Below are positions 12,492 through 23,490 of a stretch of DNA of 64,000 nucleotides, piece by piece; within the stretch, counting starts at the first letter, position 1, and each line of letters opens with the position of its first letter. The stretch is from Malaya genurostris (lineage: Eukaryota; Arthropoda; Insecta; Diptera; Culicidae), in contig NC_080571.1 in assembly GCF_030247185.1 (NCBI RefSeq), forward strand, positions 145,430,964 to 145,494,963, given 5' to 3'. Both the position numbers and the translations under genes were made by a program. Under the pieces are notes generated by a model, which saw nothing but the letters and a program-made list of their open reading frames with translations, was not told where the DNA came from and made no database searches.

Positions 12492-12755
12492 TTTTTTTTA
12501 TTCAATAATAATATATTTAGAGGCACACTGCTAAAGCTCTAAGATGCCGAGGGTATTTTCTAATCTTGATTAACGACTAACTTAAAACTAGGGTATTATC
12601 ATTAGGGTAGTGACGTGTTCCGGTCGCAATGGTCGGTTCCTGCAGATTCAGCCTGCAGCTGGCGATCGGAAATGGTCGGTGGATTGAATATAATACGAGT
12701 GTCTTCCAGATGACGATTCTACGTATCAATGGGTCCGCGAGAAACACCCCCAAGC
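12492..12755 (-). mobile_element. 5'-truncated retroposon fragment with 15-bp target duplication
   Basis: A perfect 15-bp duplication (CACGCATTTGTCGGT at 12477-12491 and 12756-12770) flanks 264 bp that end, on the minus strand, in a GAATAAA-type signal and a poly-A run. This is the signature of target-primed reverse transcription. I see no tRNA-like A and B boxes, so it is more likely the 3' end of a LINE than a tRNA SINE. The host sequence is the gypsy-2 protease region. Confidence 0.85.
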
Positions 12756-12949
12756 CACGCATTTGTCGGTTATTGTGATTAATTCATTTTGATTTAATTT
12801 TTTAGGTTTCAAGATAGATATTTCTGCTCCCGTATCTATTAAGAATGAGCAAGTATATTCGGAAATTTTCAGTTTTAAATTGATAAAATTTGTAAGTTTT
12901 GTTTGAAAATTGAAAATGTACCTTTTCAGTGATTCCTTGCTTGTGATAA

Positions 12950-14187
12950 AGGTATTTCTTGTTGCTGTTGTTGTGTGGGATAGTGGTGGTTGGTTGTACC
13001 CCCAACATGCTGAGCATGGTGATTCTGGCTTTGTTATTGCTGTTGAGGTTCCTGCCAGTTTTCCGATTCAATGCAATAATTGTAATTACGGGTATTTCTA
13101 CCTCGTGAGTTATTTATTCCTCGGTTTTCTTGGTGTCCCCTGAACCTTTGTTCATAGTGACCTCCGTGTTTAATATTATGATTGAAGGGGAGACGATATT
13201 GTCCCCTATAACTATTGTGTTGACCTCTCGTAAAGTTATATTGTTGTCCTCTTAATGATGTGCCTTGGAAATTATGTCTGGCTCTATTGTGTCTTTGGCT
13301 ATTGTTTTTATTTGAAAAATACATTACACTAGCTCCAGTCTCGTGCTGATTTTCGTGTATTTTTCCAATGGCTGTGGTTAAATTTTCAAACTGCCCTGCC
13401 TTTAACAAGACTCTAGTTTCGGAGTCACGAACTCCGTTGGTCAAGGCCTTAATTCCAGCTTTGGTAGCTAATTTAACAGTAGCATCTACTGGGATGATTT
13501 CTGCCAAATAACATTTTTGAAGGTCGAGAATTAATTTCTCCACCTTGTCGGTAGAAATTTGAACATCATCAGTTTGTTTAACAGCATTTAATTTTGCTTT
13601 AATAACTCCTGGCTGCTGTTGATTTTTACATTTTTCGTTTAATCTTTGAATTATTATTCATAGACTTTCGGGATTATCACCGACAGCTACTCGTGCCTTG
13701 CTTGATAATTTTGAAATTATAACATTAATCGCTACTTGCGATTGTCATCATTTGTTAATGGCGTAAGGGCTTTAAAAGTTGCTATCGTTGTTTCTAATTT
13801 ATCATCACTGAAATCGTAATCCGGTTTTGATGATTTCCAATACCGACACCATGTTGGGTTTGCTCTTTTTATTCAGCTAACAATTCTGTTTTGTCTAAAA
13901 TTTCAGTTTGATTCTAATTTGTACACAGAACTTCATAATTTTATACTTCTTTAGCCCAATCTCGTGAACTAATGCATTGGCTGTTTTTTTTTGTAAAATA
14001 GATTTTATGGATTAAATATCTTTGTTCAATGATTCCTTTTTCTCTAAAACGCCTTGTAAGCTTCTAGGCCTGTTTTTGCTTTGTTGTATATTTTGTGTTT
14101 CAAATATTATATAAGCCCCTATTTCTCGTATAGTGTGCTTGCCATGTAATAATTGTGCATTAAAAAATAGAATTTACAGACATGTTT
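12950..14187 (-). pseudogene. gypsy-2 gag body, decayed
   Basis: The longest open piece is 13543-13034 (about 169 residues). It has a helical capsid-type region, then an Arg/Gly/Asn/His-rich tail with repeated RG and RGQ motifs, resembling nucleic-acid-binding Gag C-termini of gypsy elements that lack zinc knuckles. Upstream pieces (13560-13870) continue the Gag-like sequence with stops. HINE-B cuts it at 14187/14188. Confidence 0.65.
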
Positions 14188-15235
14188 TGTCGTGCATACG
14201 ACTTACTTTACTATGGGGCGCCTTTTCAAAATTAGTCATATGGAAGAATGGGCATTACTTAATCGTGAATATCTCGACTTGTATTAATGACAGCAACATA
14301 ATTCTTTCACTATTTCATCAAAAATATGATCAGCAATTTAGGATAATATTTTGAACAGTGTGAGATAACCACAAACAACTCAAAAATTAGGTTTTCTGAA
14401 AAATTTAAAACAACGCGGAAAACTTTACTTTTGCCTGGGTTTTTCGCGCAAGGACGACGATTTTGAGATAGTCAGGCACATATCTTCAACTGAACGTTAT
14501 AAAAGGGGAACCGTGGTCGAAAATCGATCATTTCTTCTTGTGCGTTGGATGAAAACAGACGTCGGGGCGAGATGACGCATTCAAACAGCGGCATCGGAGA
14601 GCGCACCTTCTGCGTGGTTAAAAACCTCAAACGCTCAGGTCGTAGTTCTCATTTGCCTCCCGATCGTCAAGGCGAAAAGACGCATTAAACCAGTTTCGCA
14701 TCATTTGGCACTGCGAGCGGATGTGTCGGTTTGTACGCAAAGCTAGTTACAATTCAAGCAAGAACGACTGCATCAGCTGCTGATGGTTTGCATTGGAGAG
14801 AAAGAAAACAAGAAACGGAAAATGGACAACATTATATACCATAAGCCGTCCTAATGGCTCTAAATGTTATCTAAAGAACTATTAATATTACTTCTTTGCG
14901 GAAAATGGTAGAAATAATCAGTTTAGTGAAAATCCAAAATAATTTGATTTGTTTCGTGCACTTTTCGCTGTGCGAAAATCGTTCGAGAAAAATGATCCGA
15001 ACTGTGCTGAATATCGTAGAGAATTCCACAATTTGGCCCTTCTAAAAGGCAGAAATGAATCCTGTACAGTATCTTGATAGTTTCTTTCAATGAAATATGC
15101 AAATCCGAAATGAGATAATCGACGTCTAAAATCGTTGAAAATTTTAGTAGTGAAAAGGGGGAAAGTTTCGCAATTCACACAATCGATCAACTATCAATTC
15201 GAATTCGAAAGTGTAAAGAAATCGTGTCAGTTTTA
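14188..15235 (+). mobile_element. HINE-B, left part
   Basis: It begins with TGTCGTGCATACGA (one change from the family motif) and aligns with HINE-C through the TATA-like ATAAAAG box near 14498 and the GAAAATCGATCATT stretch at 14519-14532. At 14519-14545 it preserves, uninterrupted, the site where LINE-J2 is inserted in HINE-C. It is cut at 15235 by the Harbinger element; the rest is at 26693-26747. Confidence 0.85.
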
Positions 15236-15735
15236 TAGCCTGTCCGCACTACACCGGGACGGGACCGTCCGGGACTATCCGGGACGTTTTTTTTCCTCAT
15301 CGGCGATGACTGAGCTGCCGGCGTGTGCATGTATTGGAATCCCGGACCCGGGATAAAATCCATTTGCTTGCCACCGATATTCCTCACCGAGTTTTTCGCA
15401 CCATGCCGACAGCCCACACAGAAAGAGAGTGAATTGAAAGAGCAAGAGCGAAAGGAAGACCGAAGTCGTTTCATCCAAATCGTTTCATTGATATTTCTTA
15501 GCCTAATTGATTGATTGATTTAGTTAATCATCAAGAGTCCTTACAATCGAGTAATGTCATTATAATTAGCCATTACATTACATTTTGGGATGATGATCTT
15601 TTAATTGTTGCTACTTATTACATATTGAATTACACTACTGATCCTCGTCTAAGGTCTCCTATTGATTATGTTATCATTGAATTAAATAGAAATGTATCAT
15701 CACATGTTCATGGTTCATTGTACATCTATTTGAAA
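15236..15735 (+). repeat. Harbinger left terminal inverted repeat
   Basis: The first about 230 bp match the right end (26452-26689) almost perfectly; the next about 265 bp match 25880-26147. The extreme end is GC-rich with CCGGGAC-type repeats, unlike the AT-rich surroundings. Open frames across it are incidental. Confidence 0.9.
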
Positions 15736-16058
15736 AACTATTTTAAATAGAATAAATAGATGGTAGCTCAGTCTTATTATTATTGAAAGGTTTGGTCTGA
15801 GGGAACTAGACTTATTTATATTTACAGTCAAGGAAAATTTCATATATTCGATGAGAAAGTAAACAGCTCTGGACTTAAGAAAAAAGGAAATTAGATGCGC
15901 TTTTGCCCCATTCGGCAAAATTTTCCGTTCCGTCAAGTAATCACTGAAAGTATTTAAACTTTTTCGTAAGCGTTAAAGTGATTAGTAGAATCATTTTGAA
16001 TCATCTCCTGAAAAAACAAACACTTGAATATTTTTTGTTTTTGAATTAGGGCATCAAC

Positions 16059-16126
16059 AACAATTTTATGGAAATAATCAATTCCAGCGACATAACATCC
16101 AACTTAAACTATACTCATATAATATA
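16059..16126 (+). repeat. Left arm of a perfect 68-bp inverted repeat
   Basis: The reverse complement of this 68-bp stretch is identical to 16759-16826. The two arms enclose the Harbinger transposase remnant. Confidence 0.95.
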
Positions 16127-16139
16127 TGGAAGCCCCCCA

Positions 16140-16758
16140 AAAGCTTTTTTCCAACTTTAAATAAATAAGTACACGTTTCTTCTTGTCTGTAAGTTGTTCA
16201 TTGATTCTTTTTGCCATGGTACTGCTCCAGCCTCAGAATTGAAGTAATTCTTATAGATTTCTCGCACTTGGAAAGCAGATTTTGACGAATTTCCACCTCG
16301 TTTAGATAACTGTGCGAGCTCTAAATGATGCTGATGGGATGGCCCTTCTCCACTGTGCACATCTTGCATGCCATCATACTTACGGATAAAATTGTGCAGT
16401 ATGCATGTGGCAAGCACGATTCACAATTCTAAACTTCTATGTTAGGATACCAAAAGCATTTTCAGATGATCTCCTGGCGCAACTCAACCGATAGTTGAAA
16501 ATCCGTTTTTGATTGTTCAGATCTTGTCCTGGATATGGTCTCATAAGATATGTTTTCAACGGGAACGTCTCGTCTCCAACAATCACATAAGGTATCGGTT
16601 CCAGGTAAGATAGAATCTGATGGCACTGACAGATTGTTGTTTTCTAGTGCATGTCCTAAATTAGAATTTGCGAAAATCCCGCCATCACTATCTCTTCCTT
16701 TGGCCCCAACGTCCACTGCCAAGAAGTTGCATTTTGCGTCTACTAAAGTTAACAACAC
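16140..16758 (-). pseudogene. PIF/Harbinger transposase (HARBI1-like nuclease) remnant
   Basis: The minus strand encodes LLTLVDAKCNFLAVDVG and GRDSDGGIFANSNLG (16462-16758), the central DDE nuclease region of HARBI1-like transposases. After a frameshift comes LATCILHNFIRKYDG (about 16370-16417), the conserved C-terminal block, and then a tail ending at 16157. Sequence between the blocks is shifted and shortened. The N-terminal third is missing: the coding sequence begins exactly where the 68-bp inverted repeat starts (16759). It is inactive, but it supports the Harbinger assignment that the TTA duplication suggests. Confidence 0.88.
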
Positions 16759-16826
16759 TATATTATATGAGTATAGTTTAAGTTGGATGTTATGTCGCTG
16801 GAATTGATTATTTCCATAAAATTGTT
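16759..16826 (-). repeat. Right arm of the perfect 68-bp inverted repeat
   Basis: It is an exact inverted copy of 16059-16126. It abuts the truncated transposase frame without a gap. Confidence 0.95.
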
Positions 16827-17823
16827 CAGGTAACCATTAAACATAATTGATTTTATGTGTATATAGAGAAGGGCCCATCGAGTCGAAAATCCGCATGTAG
16901 AGCATGTAAAGGACTGACCCGGCTACTTGTACAAAAAAATAATTTAAAGCAACAAATTTTACAATAAACAATCCTCACTCCAAGTTCTTAACTTATTAGA
17001 GCGGTTGGTGGAATGAACTAAATCGCTTTTAAAGAAAAAAAAACCCTTTTAAGTCCACTATATTCAAAATATTTATTTACTTTTTCATCACAAATGTCAC
17101 AAAATAGTAACAGAAGCAGATACTAGTATTTTGGTCTGCTTATTGCAACTTTCATCAATGTATCAGTTTTAATTCTTATTAGCGGCGGTTGGGGAACCAC
17201 TGTATCCAATTTGATTTGAATAAGTGAAAGAAAATTTAATAATAGTACTAAATGTTTAAAATTGACATAGTCCTTCTTCAAGGTTGGTTAACTCAAAAGC
17301 GAACCGTTAAACAATTGTACTCAAACCTGAAAAATCATTGTCATCTGAATACAGAGACATATTGGGAAAATAAATCGATTTCAAACAGCCATTTGCACCG
17401 CATACTAATCTAAAAATATTTCTGGCTACCTAGAGTTGCCGGGTGTAACAGTTTTTTTAAGGCTACCTGAAATACCAAAACTGCTGCCGTAGTACGAGTC
17501 AAGACGCTAGGTAATGGAATGAACTAAATATACCCGTTGGCTGCCTGAAAATCCTGTCCTTCGCGGGTAAAAATCTTCGTTTGTCACGCACCTCTTTTAA
17601 CTTAAGTCTAGAGCTTCTATTCATAAATCAAACAATAATCATTTATTAAAATAAAAAATTTAAAAATATAATATATGGTTAAATTATATCCTCATGTTTA
17701 GTAGACGTCTCCATTGTTAAAAATACCCATTGTCTCTATAAGTACTTTTATTAAAACATCTCAGATACAACAAGTAACTGTGCTTGTAAAGAAGTTTCGT
17801 CACATTATCACTTTATAGCTTGA
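16827..17823. other. Harbinger interior without recognisable gene
   Basis: This is AT-rich sequence with no frame of note. At about 17411-17475 it resembles the LINE-J1 5' UTR (compare 215-295), including the CTGGCTACCTAGAGTT stretch, so a small J1 fragment may lie here. I recognise nothing else. Confidence 0.5.
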
Positions 17824-18080
17824 CTAGCTGACCCGTCGAACTTCGTCTCGCCCGATTTTTATTGAATTTATGTTCTCGGACAGTAGAATTGTAAAACCTC
17901 TTATGCTGTTAATGTATCTTTTCATTACTTTACTGATTACTTGGCAGCGATGAATTCATCAACATCTTTTAAATCAGTGCATCGAATAGCGATTGTAGAT
18001 CTCTCTCAAACTATGGTTTCGACATATGGAATAAAAAGTGAAGCAAAAATAACTAAGATGACTACTTTAAATTGATTCCA
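17824..18080 (+). repeat. RepB copy 1, left part
   Basis: CTAGCTGACCCGTCGAACTT and the following about 200 bp match 27231-27500 (RepB copy 2), including a shared TTTCGACAT-type block near 18015. The right part of the same repeat appears at 25360-25875, in the same order, so copy 1 was probably split by HINE-C and neighbours. Confidence 0.65.
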
Positions 18081-19224
18081 CAAATTTACAAAAGCTGCCC
18101 TCGCGACTTGTAGTTCGGCACTTCTCGCTAGTCTGGTGATATTATTTAATCGTATTTGATGAATGTTCGTAGCGTGACAATTTCGATTAACAATTTAGTG
18201 ATAAAACTTTATTTTTACTTTTAATCTAGGATTTCTGGTCAGTCAGTAATTATTTAGTAAATTTTTGACATATCAGAGACTCGGATGTTTCGCATCGCTA
18301 AGTTCGACTCCTCTGGTAGAAGGTAAAAGTTTAGATGCGAAAAACCTTCTCCTTACTTGAGGGGGGTAGGGTCAAAATTATGAAAAAAAATCATCATCTT
18401 TGCGATTTTTTTCAGAATTATTGTTTGACAAAATAAATTCAAATGTTTTGCATGATGAAAAGCATCATTCAAACAACATTTTGTAATTTTTTCATGGAAA
18501 AATATTGAGAAATAAATCGGTGGAGAGGTATTTTTAGGAGGCTTCTTAAAAATCATGATTTGCGGTGTTCACTGTATTTCAGCGCAGACTAATCAGAAGT
18601 GAACAAATCAAAGCAGCGTAGTTAGAGTAGAAGTTTTTCTAGACCCCAACGTCTCTGTTTGTTTTTTTTTTTTTTAATTTTTTGAATTTTTGGTGGTTGT
18701 TCAAAACAAAACTACGACTTTTTCACGAAAAAATCCGCCCTTTTGTAGTTATAAAACTCCCCCAAAGTACCAAACAACGAAAAGCAAAAGCAAACGGGTC
18801 TGGTTTTTTATATGTAGAAAGTGCGTGCAAAATTTGAAAAAAAAAATGGTGCAGTAGTTTTTGAATGACGATGGACACGGACTTTCAAAACCTGTTTTAG
18901 AGGAAAACGCTTTCAAAGTTTTTTGTCTATAAAATCAATGGAAACAATTTATTACTCAACGGACTGACATTTTCAAAAAATCATATTTTTGTTCTTTTTA
19001 ATTTGTTATAATGAAACATTTCAAGAAAATTTTGTCAAGTTTTTAAGTCAATCGAAGCAGAAATCTTAAGCCTGTGTGCCGAGCTTTTACTTTTTCGCAG
19101 TATAAGATGAACAAAGATGAAGGCCCATAACTTGCTGAGATTTGTTCCGATAGGCTTGAAAATTTAACAGAATAGTCTTGAAATGTTTTACTATCAGAAA
19201 ATACAAAGAAAAAATAGTTGATTT
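18081..19224. other. Gene-free AT-rich stretch with one dispersed repeat block
   Basis: The block at about 18250-18335 is a diverged inverted copy of 57120-57225, the flank of the hammerhead ribozyme, including CTCCTCTGGTAGAAGGTAAA. The ribozyme itself is not repeated here. The rest has homopolymer runs and no frame that looks coding. Confidence 0.5.
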
Positions 19225-19573
19225 TGTCGTGAATACGACTTACTTTACTATGGGGCGCCTTTTCAAAATTAGCCATATGGAAGAATGGGCAGAACTTAAT
19301 CGTGAATATCTCGACTTGTATTAATGGTAGCAACATAATTCTTTCGCTATTTCATCAAAAATATGATCAGGAATTTAGGATAATATTTTGAACAGTGTGA
19401 GATAACCACAAACAACTCAAAAATTAAATTTTCTGAAAATTTGAAAACAACACGGAAAACTCTTCACTTTTGCTTGGATTTTTCGCGCAAGGACGACGAT
19501 TTTGAGGTAGTCAGGCACATATCTTAAACTGACTGCGTATAAAAGAAAAAACCGTGGTCAAAAATCGATCATT
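19225..19573 (+). mobile_element. HINE-C, left part
   Basis: It starts TGTCGTGAATACGA and is highly similar to HINE-B 14188-14532. A TATA-like TATAAAAG box lies near 19538. It is interrupted by LINE-J2 at 19573/19574; the last 16 bp (19558-19573) are the LINE target duplication. The rest of HINE-C is at 23718-24743. Confidence 0.9.
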
Positions 19574-19670
19574 CGTCATCTAACACTCGATGTGGATAGA
19601 CGAATAACCTACTACGACTAATTTCGATTTTGTTTTATTTTTTATTCGCAGTTGTCTACCTACCCAAGCT

Positions 19671-20828
19671 ATGGGTAAAAACCGCCATAGATCCGAGAAG
19701 GATCCAAAAGATGCTAAGCGTCTGAAGCCAAGTGTTGTACAGGTAAACGACCGTTTGCTGAGTAAAAACCAATATGCTGATCTGCCAGTTGATGTCGAAG
19801 AGGAACTGCAGAAGAAGGAAAAAATGCCGCCTTTCTACCTGAAGGGCTTCCCACCAACTCTACGCTCGGATTTCAACACACTGATCAGCAAAGGACTACA
19901 GGCAACAATCCGTTTATGTACTGAAGGCTACAAAATAACTGTTCCGGCTTTGAACCACTACAAAGGAGTGGAATGTTATCTGAAGCAGACAAAAGCGGAA
20001 TACTTCACACACGATATTGCCGCCAACAAACCTATGAAGGTTGTACTTCGAGGACTACCCGATATGATGGAAGCCGAACTAAAGCAGGCACTGTCGGAGG
20101 CTGGACTAAAGCCTATGATGGTGTTCAAAATGAAGCGACATAATACGGACAAAAAGTTTAGAGATCAACTGTACCTGATTCATCTGGAGAAGGGCACAAT
20201 CACCATGAGTCAACTGAAAACGATTAAATCGTTATTTCACATAATCATCGAATGGCAAAAGTATAAACCGGTACATCGGGATGTCACACAGTGCACGAAC
20301 TGTTTGAACTACGGCCATGGAGCGAGGAATTGCCACATGAAAAGTCGGTGCGGGAAATGTGCCGAACCACACAATACCAACGATTGCCTACTAGATGACA
20401 TCGCTGTAAAATGTGTGAACTGTGATGGCGACCATCCATCTACTAGCAAATCGTGTCCCAAACGTGCTGAGTTCACAAAAATTCGACAACAGGCGTCCCG
20501 TAAACAATCAACGCGCAAGAATGTTCCACAGAAGGATGAAATTAATTTCCCACGGCTCCCACCGAAGAGGGATATTCCGAATTTGCCGCCACTTCCTCGC
20601 AGCAATCCAAAAGATTCAGCCGCTGGATCACAAAAAGAATCTTCCTCAAAAATCCCTCCTGGATGGGGCAATAATCAACCACAAGCAAAGGATGACTCTG
20701 GTGATTTATTCTCTGCTGAACAACTGATCGTCATTTTTGAAACAATGACAACAAAACTACGAAACTGCAGAACGCGGTTAGATCAAATCAACGCTTTAGG
20801 CAAATTCATCATCGAATATGCAATATAA
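19671..20828 (+). CDS. LINE-J2 ORF1: nucleic-acid-binding protein with three zinc knuckles
   Basis: The 385-residue protein has a basic N-terminus (MGKNRHRSEKDPKDAKRLK), a PRE_C2HC-type central domain (about residues 100-195) and three zinc knuckles in a row: CTNCLNYGHGARNC, CGKCAEPHNTNDC and CVNCDGDHPSTSKSC (about residues 207-268). A Pro/Ser/Lys-rich linker and a short helical C-terminus follow. In the Jockey clade this protein coats the RNA and takes it to the nucleus. The ATG at 19671 is the first in the frame after the 5' UTR. The ORF overlaps ORF2 by 11 nt. It is intact, about the usual length. Confidence 0.93.
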   Translation: MGKNRHRSEKDPKDAKRLKPSVVQVNDRLLSKNQYADLPVDVEEELQKKEKMPPFYLKGFPPTLRSDFNTLISKGLQATIRLCTEGYKITVPALNHYKGVECYLKQTKAEYFTHDIAANKPMKVVLRGLPDMMEAELKQALSEAGLKPMMVFKMKRHNTDKKFRDQLYLIHLEKGTITMSQLKTIKSLFHIIIEWQKYKPVHRDVTQCTNCLNYGHGARNCHMKSRCGKCAEPHNTNDCLLDDIAVKCVNCDGDHPSTSKSCPKRAEFTKIRQQASRKQSTRKNVPQKDEINFPRLPPKRDIPNLPPLPRSNPKDSAAGSQKESSSKIPPGWGNNQPQAKDDSGDLFSAEQLIVIFETMTTKLRNCRTRLDQINALGKFIIEYAI

Positions 20829-23490
20829 TGAGTTGGTTATAGTAAATTGGAATGCTTGCTCACTCAGGAGCAAAACTGCTGAGTTATCCGACTTTCTTCA
20901 AGAGAAGAATGCCGATATTGCTATTTTAACTGAAACTCATCTTAAACCTGAAATTTCTATTTCTATTTCCAATTACAGGATTCACAGGCTCGACAGGACA
21001 ACTACCAGAGGAGGGGGAGTTGCCATTGCCGTTAAACGATCCATTCAGCACAGGCTTCTGTCAGCCTTTAAATTGCAACTAATAGAAGCCATCGGAATTG
21101 AGATTACAACGACGATGGGACCCATCATCATCATTGCAGCGTACTGCCCCAAACAAACCAATCTTCGAGATGGTACGTGTGCATCATTGAAGCGAGATCT
21201 GGCTATGCTCACTCGACGACAGAACAAATTCATCATTGCTGGGGACCTGAACGCACGGCATGAGCTGTGGGGAAACAGAAGACAGAATCGAAACGGATTC
21301 GTACTTGCCGAAGATTACGAAGCTGGACAATACAACATCCTCGCTCCGGATCAACCAACGCGACTTTCCAGATCGGGAGTTCATTCCATTTTGGATATAT
21401 TCATCAGCAACATCGCCGTAGACAGCTCTCCGGTTGTCTTCAACGAGCTCTCTTCCGACCACTTTCCAGTAATATTGACGTTGGGATCTTCACCAGAAAC
21501 AGTGCCTATTCAACCTCGGAGGAACTATTATCGCACCGATTGGGTCCAATTTCAACAAATCGCCGACCAACATATTAATATCGATCTGCCACTTGATTCC
21601 CCGATGGAAATCGATGCGGCCCTATCTTCCTTCCAGCATTCAATCACAGTCGCTCGTGATAGGACGGTTCCAGTACAACATATGCCGAGTTCCTCTCTTC
21701 AAATCGACAGTGTCACCAAGAAACTCATCCGACTTCGAAATATCTACCGGAGGCAGTATCAACGAACTGGCATCCTAGATAGGAAGACTTCTTATAACAA
21801 CTTAACTAGGATAATCCAGGAAAGGATATCTGAGCTTCGCAACAGGAACTTCCAGCAAAAGCTTCGAGAAATTCTCCCACATTCAAAGCCCTTCTGGTCC
21901 TTAACGAAGGTGCTTAAGAAAAAACCGAAGCCTATTCCTCCTTTGCTGCCACTCCAGGACGCAGCTGAAGGAATACCTTTAATCACACCAGTAGAGAAGG
22001 CAAATGCGCTAGGCCAGCAGTTTGTGTGTTCTCACAATTTAGGACTCAACATTGTTAGTCCACATGAAAGAACCGTTGCAGATAGAGTAGCTGAGGTTGA
22101 CCAATCAGACAGCTTAGTTCCTGAGGAAAGTAGAGTCACTGCGAATGAGCTGATGGCTATTGTGAAAAAATCCAAAAATATGAAGGCCCCCGGTTTCGAC
22201 AACACATTCAACATTGAGCTGAAACATTTGAGTATTCGCTCATTTGTCTTCTTAGCTAAAATTTTCAACAGGTGCTGGGAGCTTGGTTACTTCCCTTCAA
22301 AGTGGAAGTTAGCTAAAGTTATCCCAGTTTTGAAACCGGGGAAAGATCCTTCCTTTTCCAAGAGCTATCGGCCCATCAGCTTACTCTCTGCCCTATCCAA
22401 GCTGTTTGAAAAGTCAATACAAAGGCGAATTCTTGCTTTTGCAGATGAACAGGATATATTTCTGGAAGAACAGTTTGGGTTCCGGAAAGGAAGATCCACC
22501 ATCCACCAACTTACAAGGGTGAACAACGTCATCCAGCAAAACAAATCAGTGTCCAAAACGACTGCCATGGCAATATTGGATATTGAAAAGGCATTCGATA
22601 ATGTGTGGCACGATGGACTGGTGTTCAAACTGCATCGGTATAATTTTCCCATGTATCTTATTAAAATTATCAAAAATTATCTTGCAGATAGAGCATTCCA
22701 GGTTTCTCTGAATAATGCACTTTCAGAAAGTTTTACTATTCCTGCTGGTGTACCCCAAGGAAGTATCCTAGGTCCCATCCTATACAACATTTTTACATCA
22801 GACATCCCACCTCTTCCGGGTGGTGGTGTTCTGTCACAATTTGCTGATGATACTGCCATCCTTTACAAAGGTCGTGCTATTAATGCTCTGAAGAATAAAC
22901 TACAGACAGGTCTGGACGCTTTAACGGAATATTTTACAAGCTGGAAAATTGTGATCAATGCAGCAAAAACTCAGGTCATCTTGTTTCCACATTCAAGATC
23001 TCCAAAACTTGTTCCATCAGACGAATGCCGAATACGATTCGGTGATGAGGTCATTCAATGGTCCGATGAAGTTATCTATCTAGGACTCACCTTTGACAGA
23101 CATCTGATATTCAAGTCACATGTTGACAAAATAGTTCAAAAATGCAGCATACTCATTAGGTCTCTGTATCCGCTGATTTGTAGAACATCTAAACTGTGCC
23201 TGAAGAATCAGATGGCTGTCTATAAACAAATCATCTACCCCGCAATTGAATACGCAGTCCCTGTTTGGCGGGGCTGTGCACGAACACACAAACTTAGGAT
23301 CCAGCGCATTCAAAGTAAGATCTTAAAGATGATTCTAAATCTACCCCCTTGGACAAGGACTAGTGAAGTACATGAGATGGCCTCCCTGGATATACTAGAA
23401 CAAAAATTCGAACAATACTGCACGAAATTTGAAGAGAGGTGCTCAATCTCTGAAATACAAATAATTCAAAATTTGTACGTATTAGGTTAG
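20818..23490 (+). CDS. LINE-J2 ORF2: APE endonuclease-reverse transcriptase
   Basis: The 890-residue protein has an N-terminal apurinic-like endonuclease with NWNACSLRSK (about residue 10), ILTETHL (about 38), GDLNARHELWG (about 143) and SDHFPV (about 213), the expected metal-binding and catalytic blocks. The reverse transcriptase follows with SYRPISLLSALSKLFEK, ILDIEKAFDNVWH, AGVPQGSILGPILYNIF and FADDTAILY (about 674). The thumb and a Jockey-type C-terminal region end at 23490. There is no RNase H, as usual in this clade. It starts at an ATG 11 nt before the ORF1 stop, in another frame. The complete frame suggests recent insertion. Confidence 0.95.
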   Translation: MQYNELVIVNWNACSLRSKTAELSDFLQEKNADIAILTETHLKPEISISISNYRIHRLDRTTTRGGGVAIAVKRSIQHRLLSAFKLQLIEAIGIEITTTMGPIIIIAAYCPKQTNLRDGTCASLKRDLAMLTRRQNKFIIAGDLNARHELWGNRRQNRNGFVLAEDYEAGQYNILAPDQPTRLSRSGVHSILDIFISNIAVDSSPVVFNELSSDHFPVILTLGSSPETVPIQPRRNYYRTDWVQFQQIADQHINIDLPLDSPMEIDAALSSFQHSITVARDRTVPVQHMPSSSLQIDSVTKKLIRLRNIYRRQYQRTGILDRKTSYNNLTRIIQERISELRNRNFQQKLREILPHSKPFWSLTKVLKKKPKPIPPLLPLQDAAEGIPLITPVEKANALGQQFVCSHNLGLNIVSPHERTVADRVAEVDQSDSLVPEESRVTANELMAIVKKSKNMKAPGFDNTFNIELKHLSIRSFVFLAKIFNRCWELGYFPSKWKLAKVIPVLKPGKDPSFSKSYRPISLLSALSKLFEKSIQRRILAFADEQDIFLEEQFGFRKGRSTIHQLTRVNNVIQQNKSVSKTTAMAILDIEKAFDNVWHDGLVFKLHRYNFPMYLIKIIKNYLADRAFQVSLNNALSESFTIPAGVPQGSILGPILYNIFTSDIPPLPGGGVLSQFADDTAILYKGRAINALKNKLQTGLDALTEYFTSWKIVINAAKTQVILFPHSRSPKLVPSDECRIRFGDEVIQWSDEVIYLGLTFDRHLIFKSHVDKIVQKCSILIRSLYPLICRTSKLCLKNQMAVYKQIIYPAIEYAVPVWRGCARTHKLRIQRIQSKILKMILNLPPWTRTSEVHEMASLDILEQKFEQYCTKFEERCSISEIQIIQNLYVLG

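Larger units (their letters stand above)
11127..12870 (-). pseudogene. gypsy-2 protease/early pol remnant
   Basis: Minus-strand frames show a retropepsin-like FLIDTGAE motif near 12825-12850, a downstream GRDF motif near 12330-12350, and an LPSSEVQP block at about 11265-11290 that resembles the linker between protease and RT of errantivirus-type pol. The frame runs across two insertions: the retroposon fragment (12492-12755) and the mariner (11297-12163). Stops and frameshifts are present outside those insertions as well. No RT core survives. Confidence 0.65.

Noticed and set aside
12492..12755. tRNA-derived SINE
   Set aside because: I could not find convincing A-box and B-box promoter motifs on the minus strand.
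12577..12762. 61-codon minus-strand frame
   Set aside because: It crosses the retroposon fragment boundary and one copy of its target duplication, so at most it is a remnant of a LINE ORF2 end; not called as a gene.
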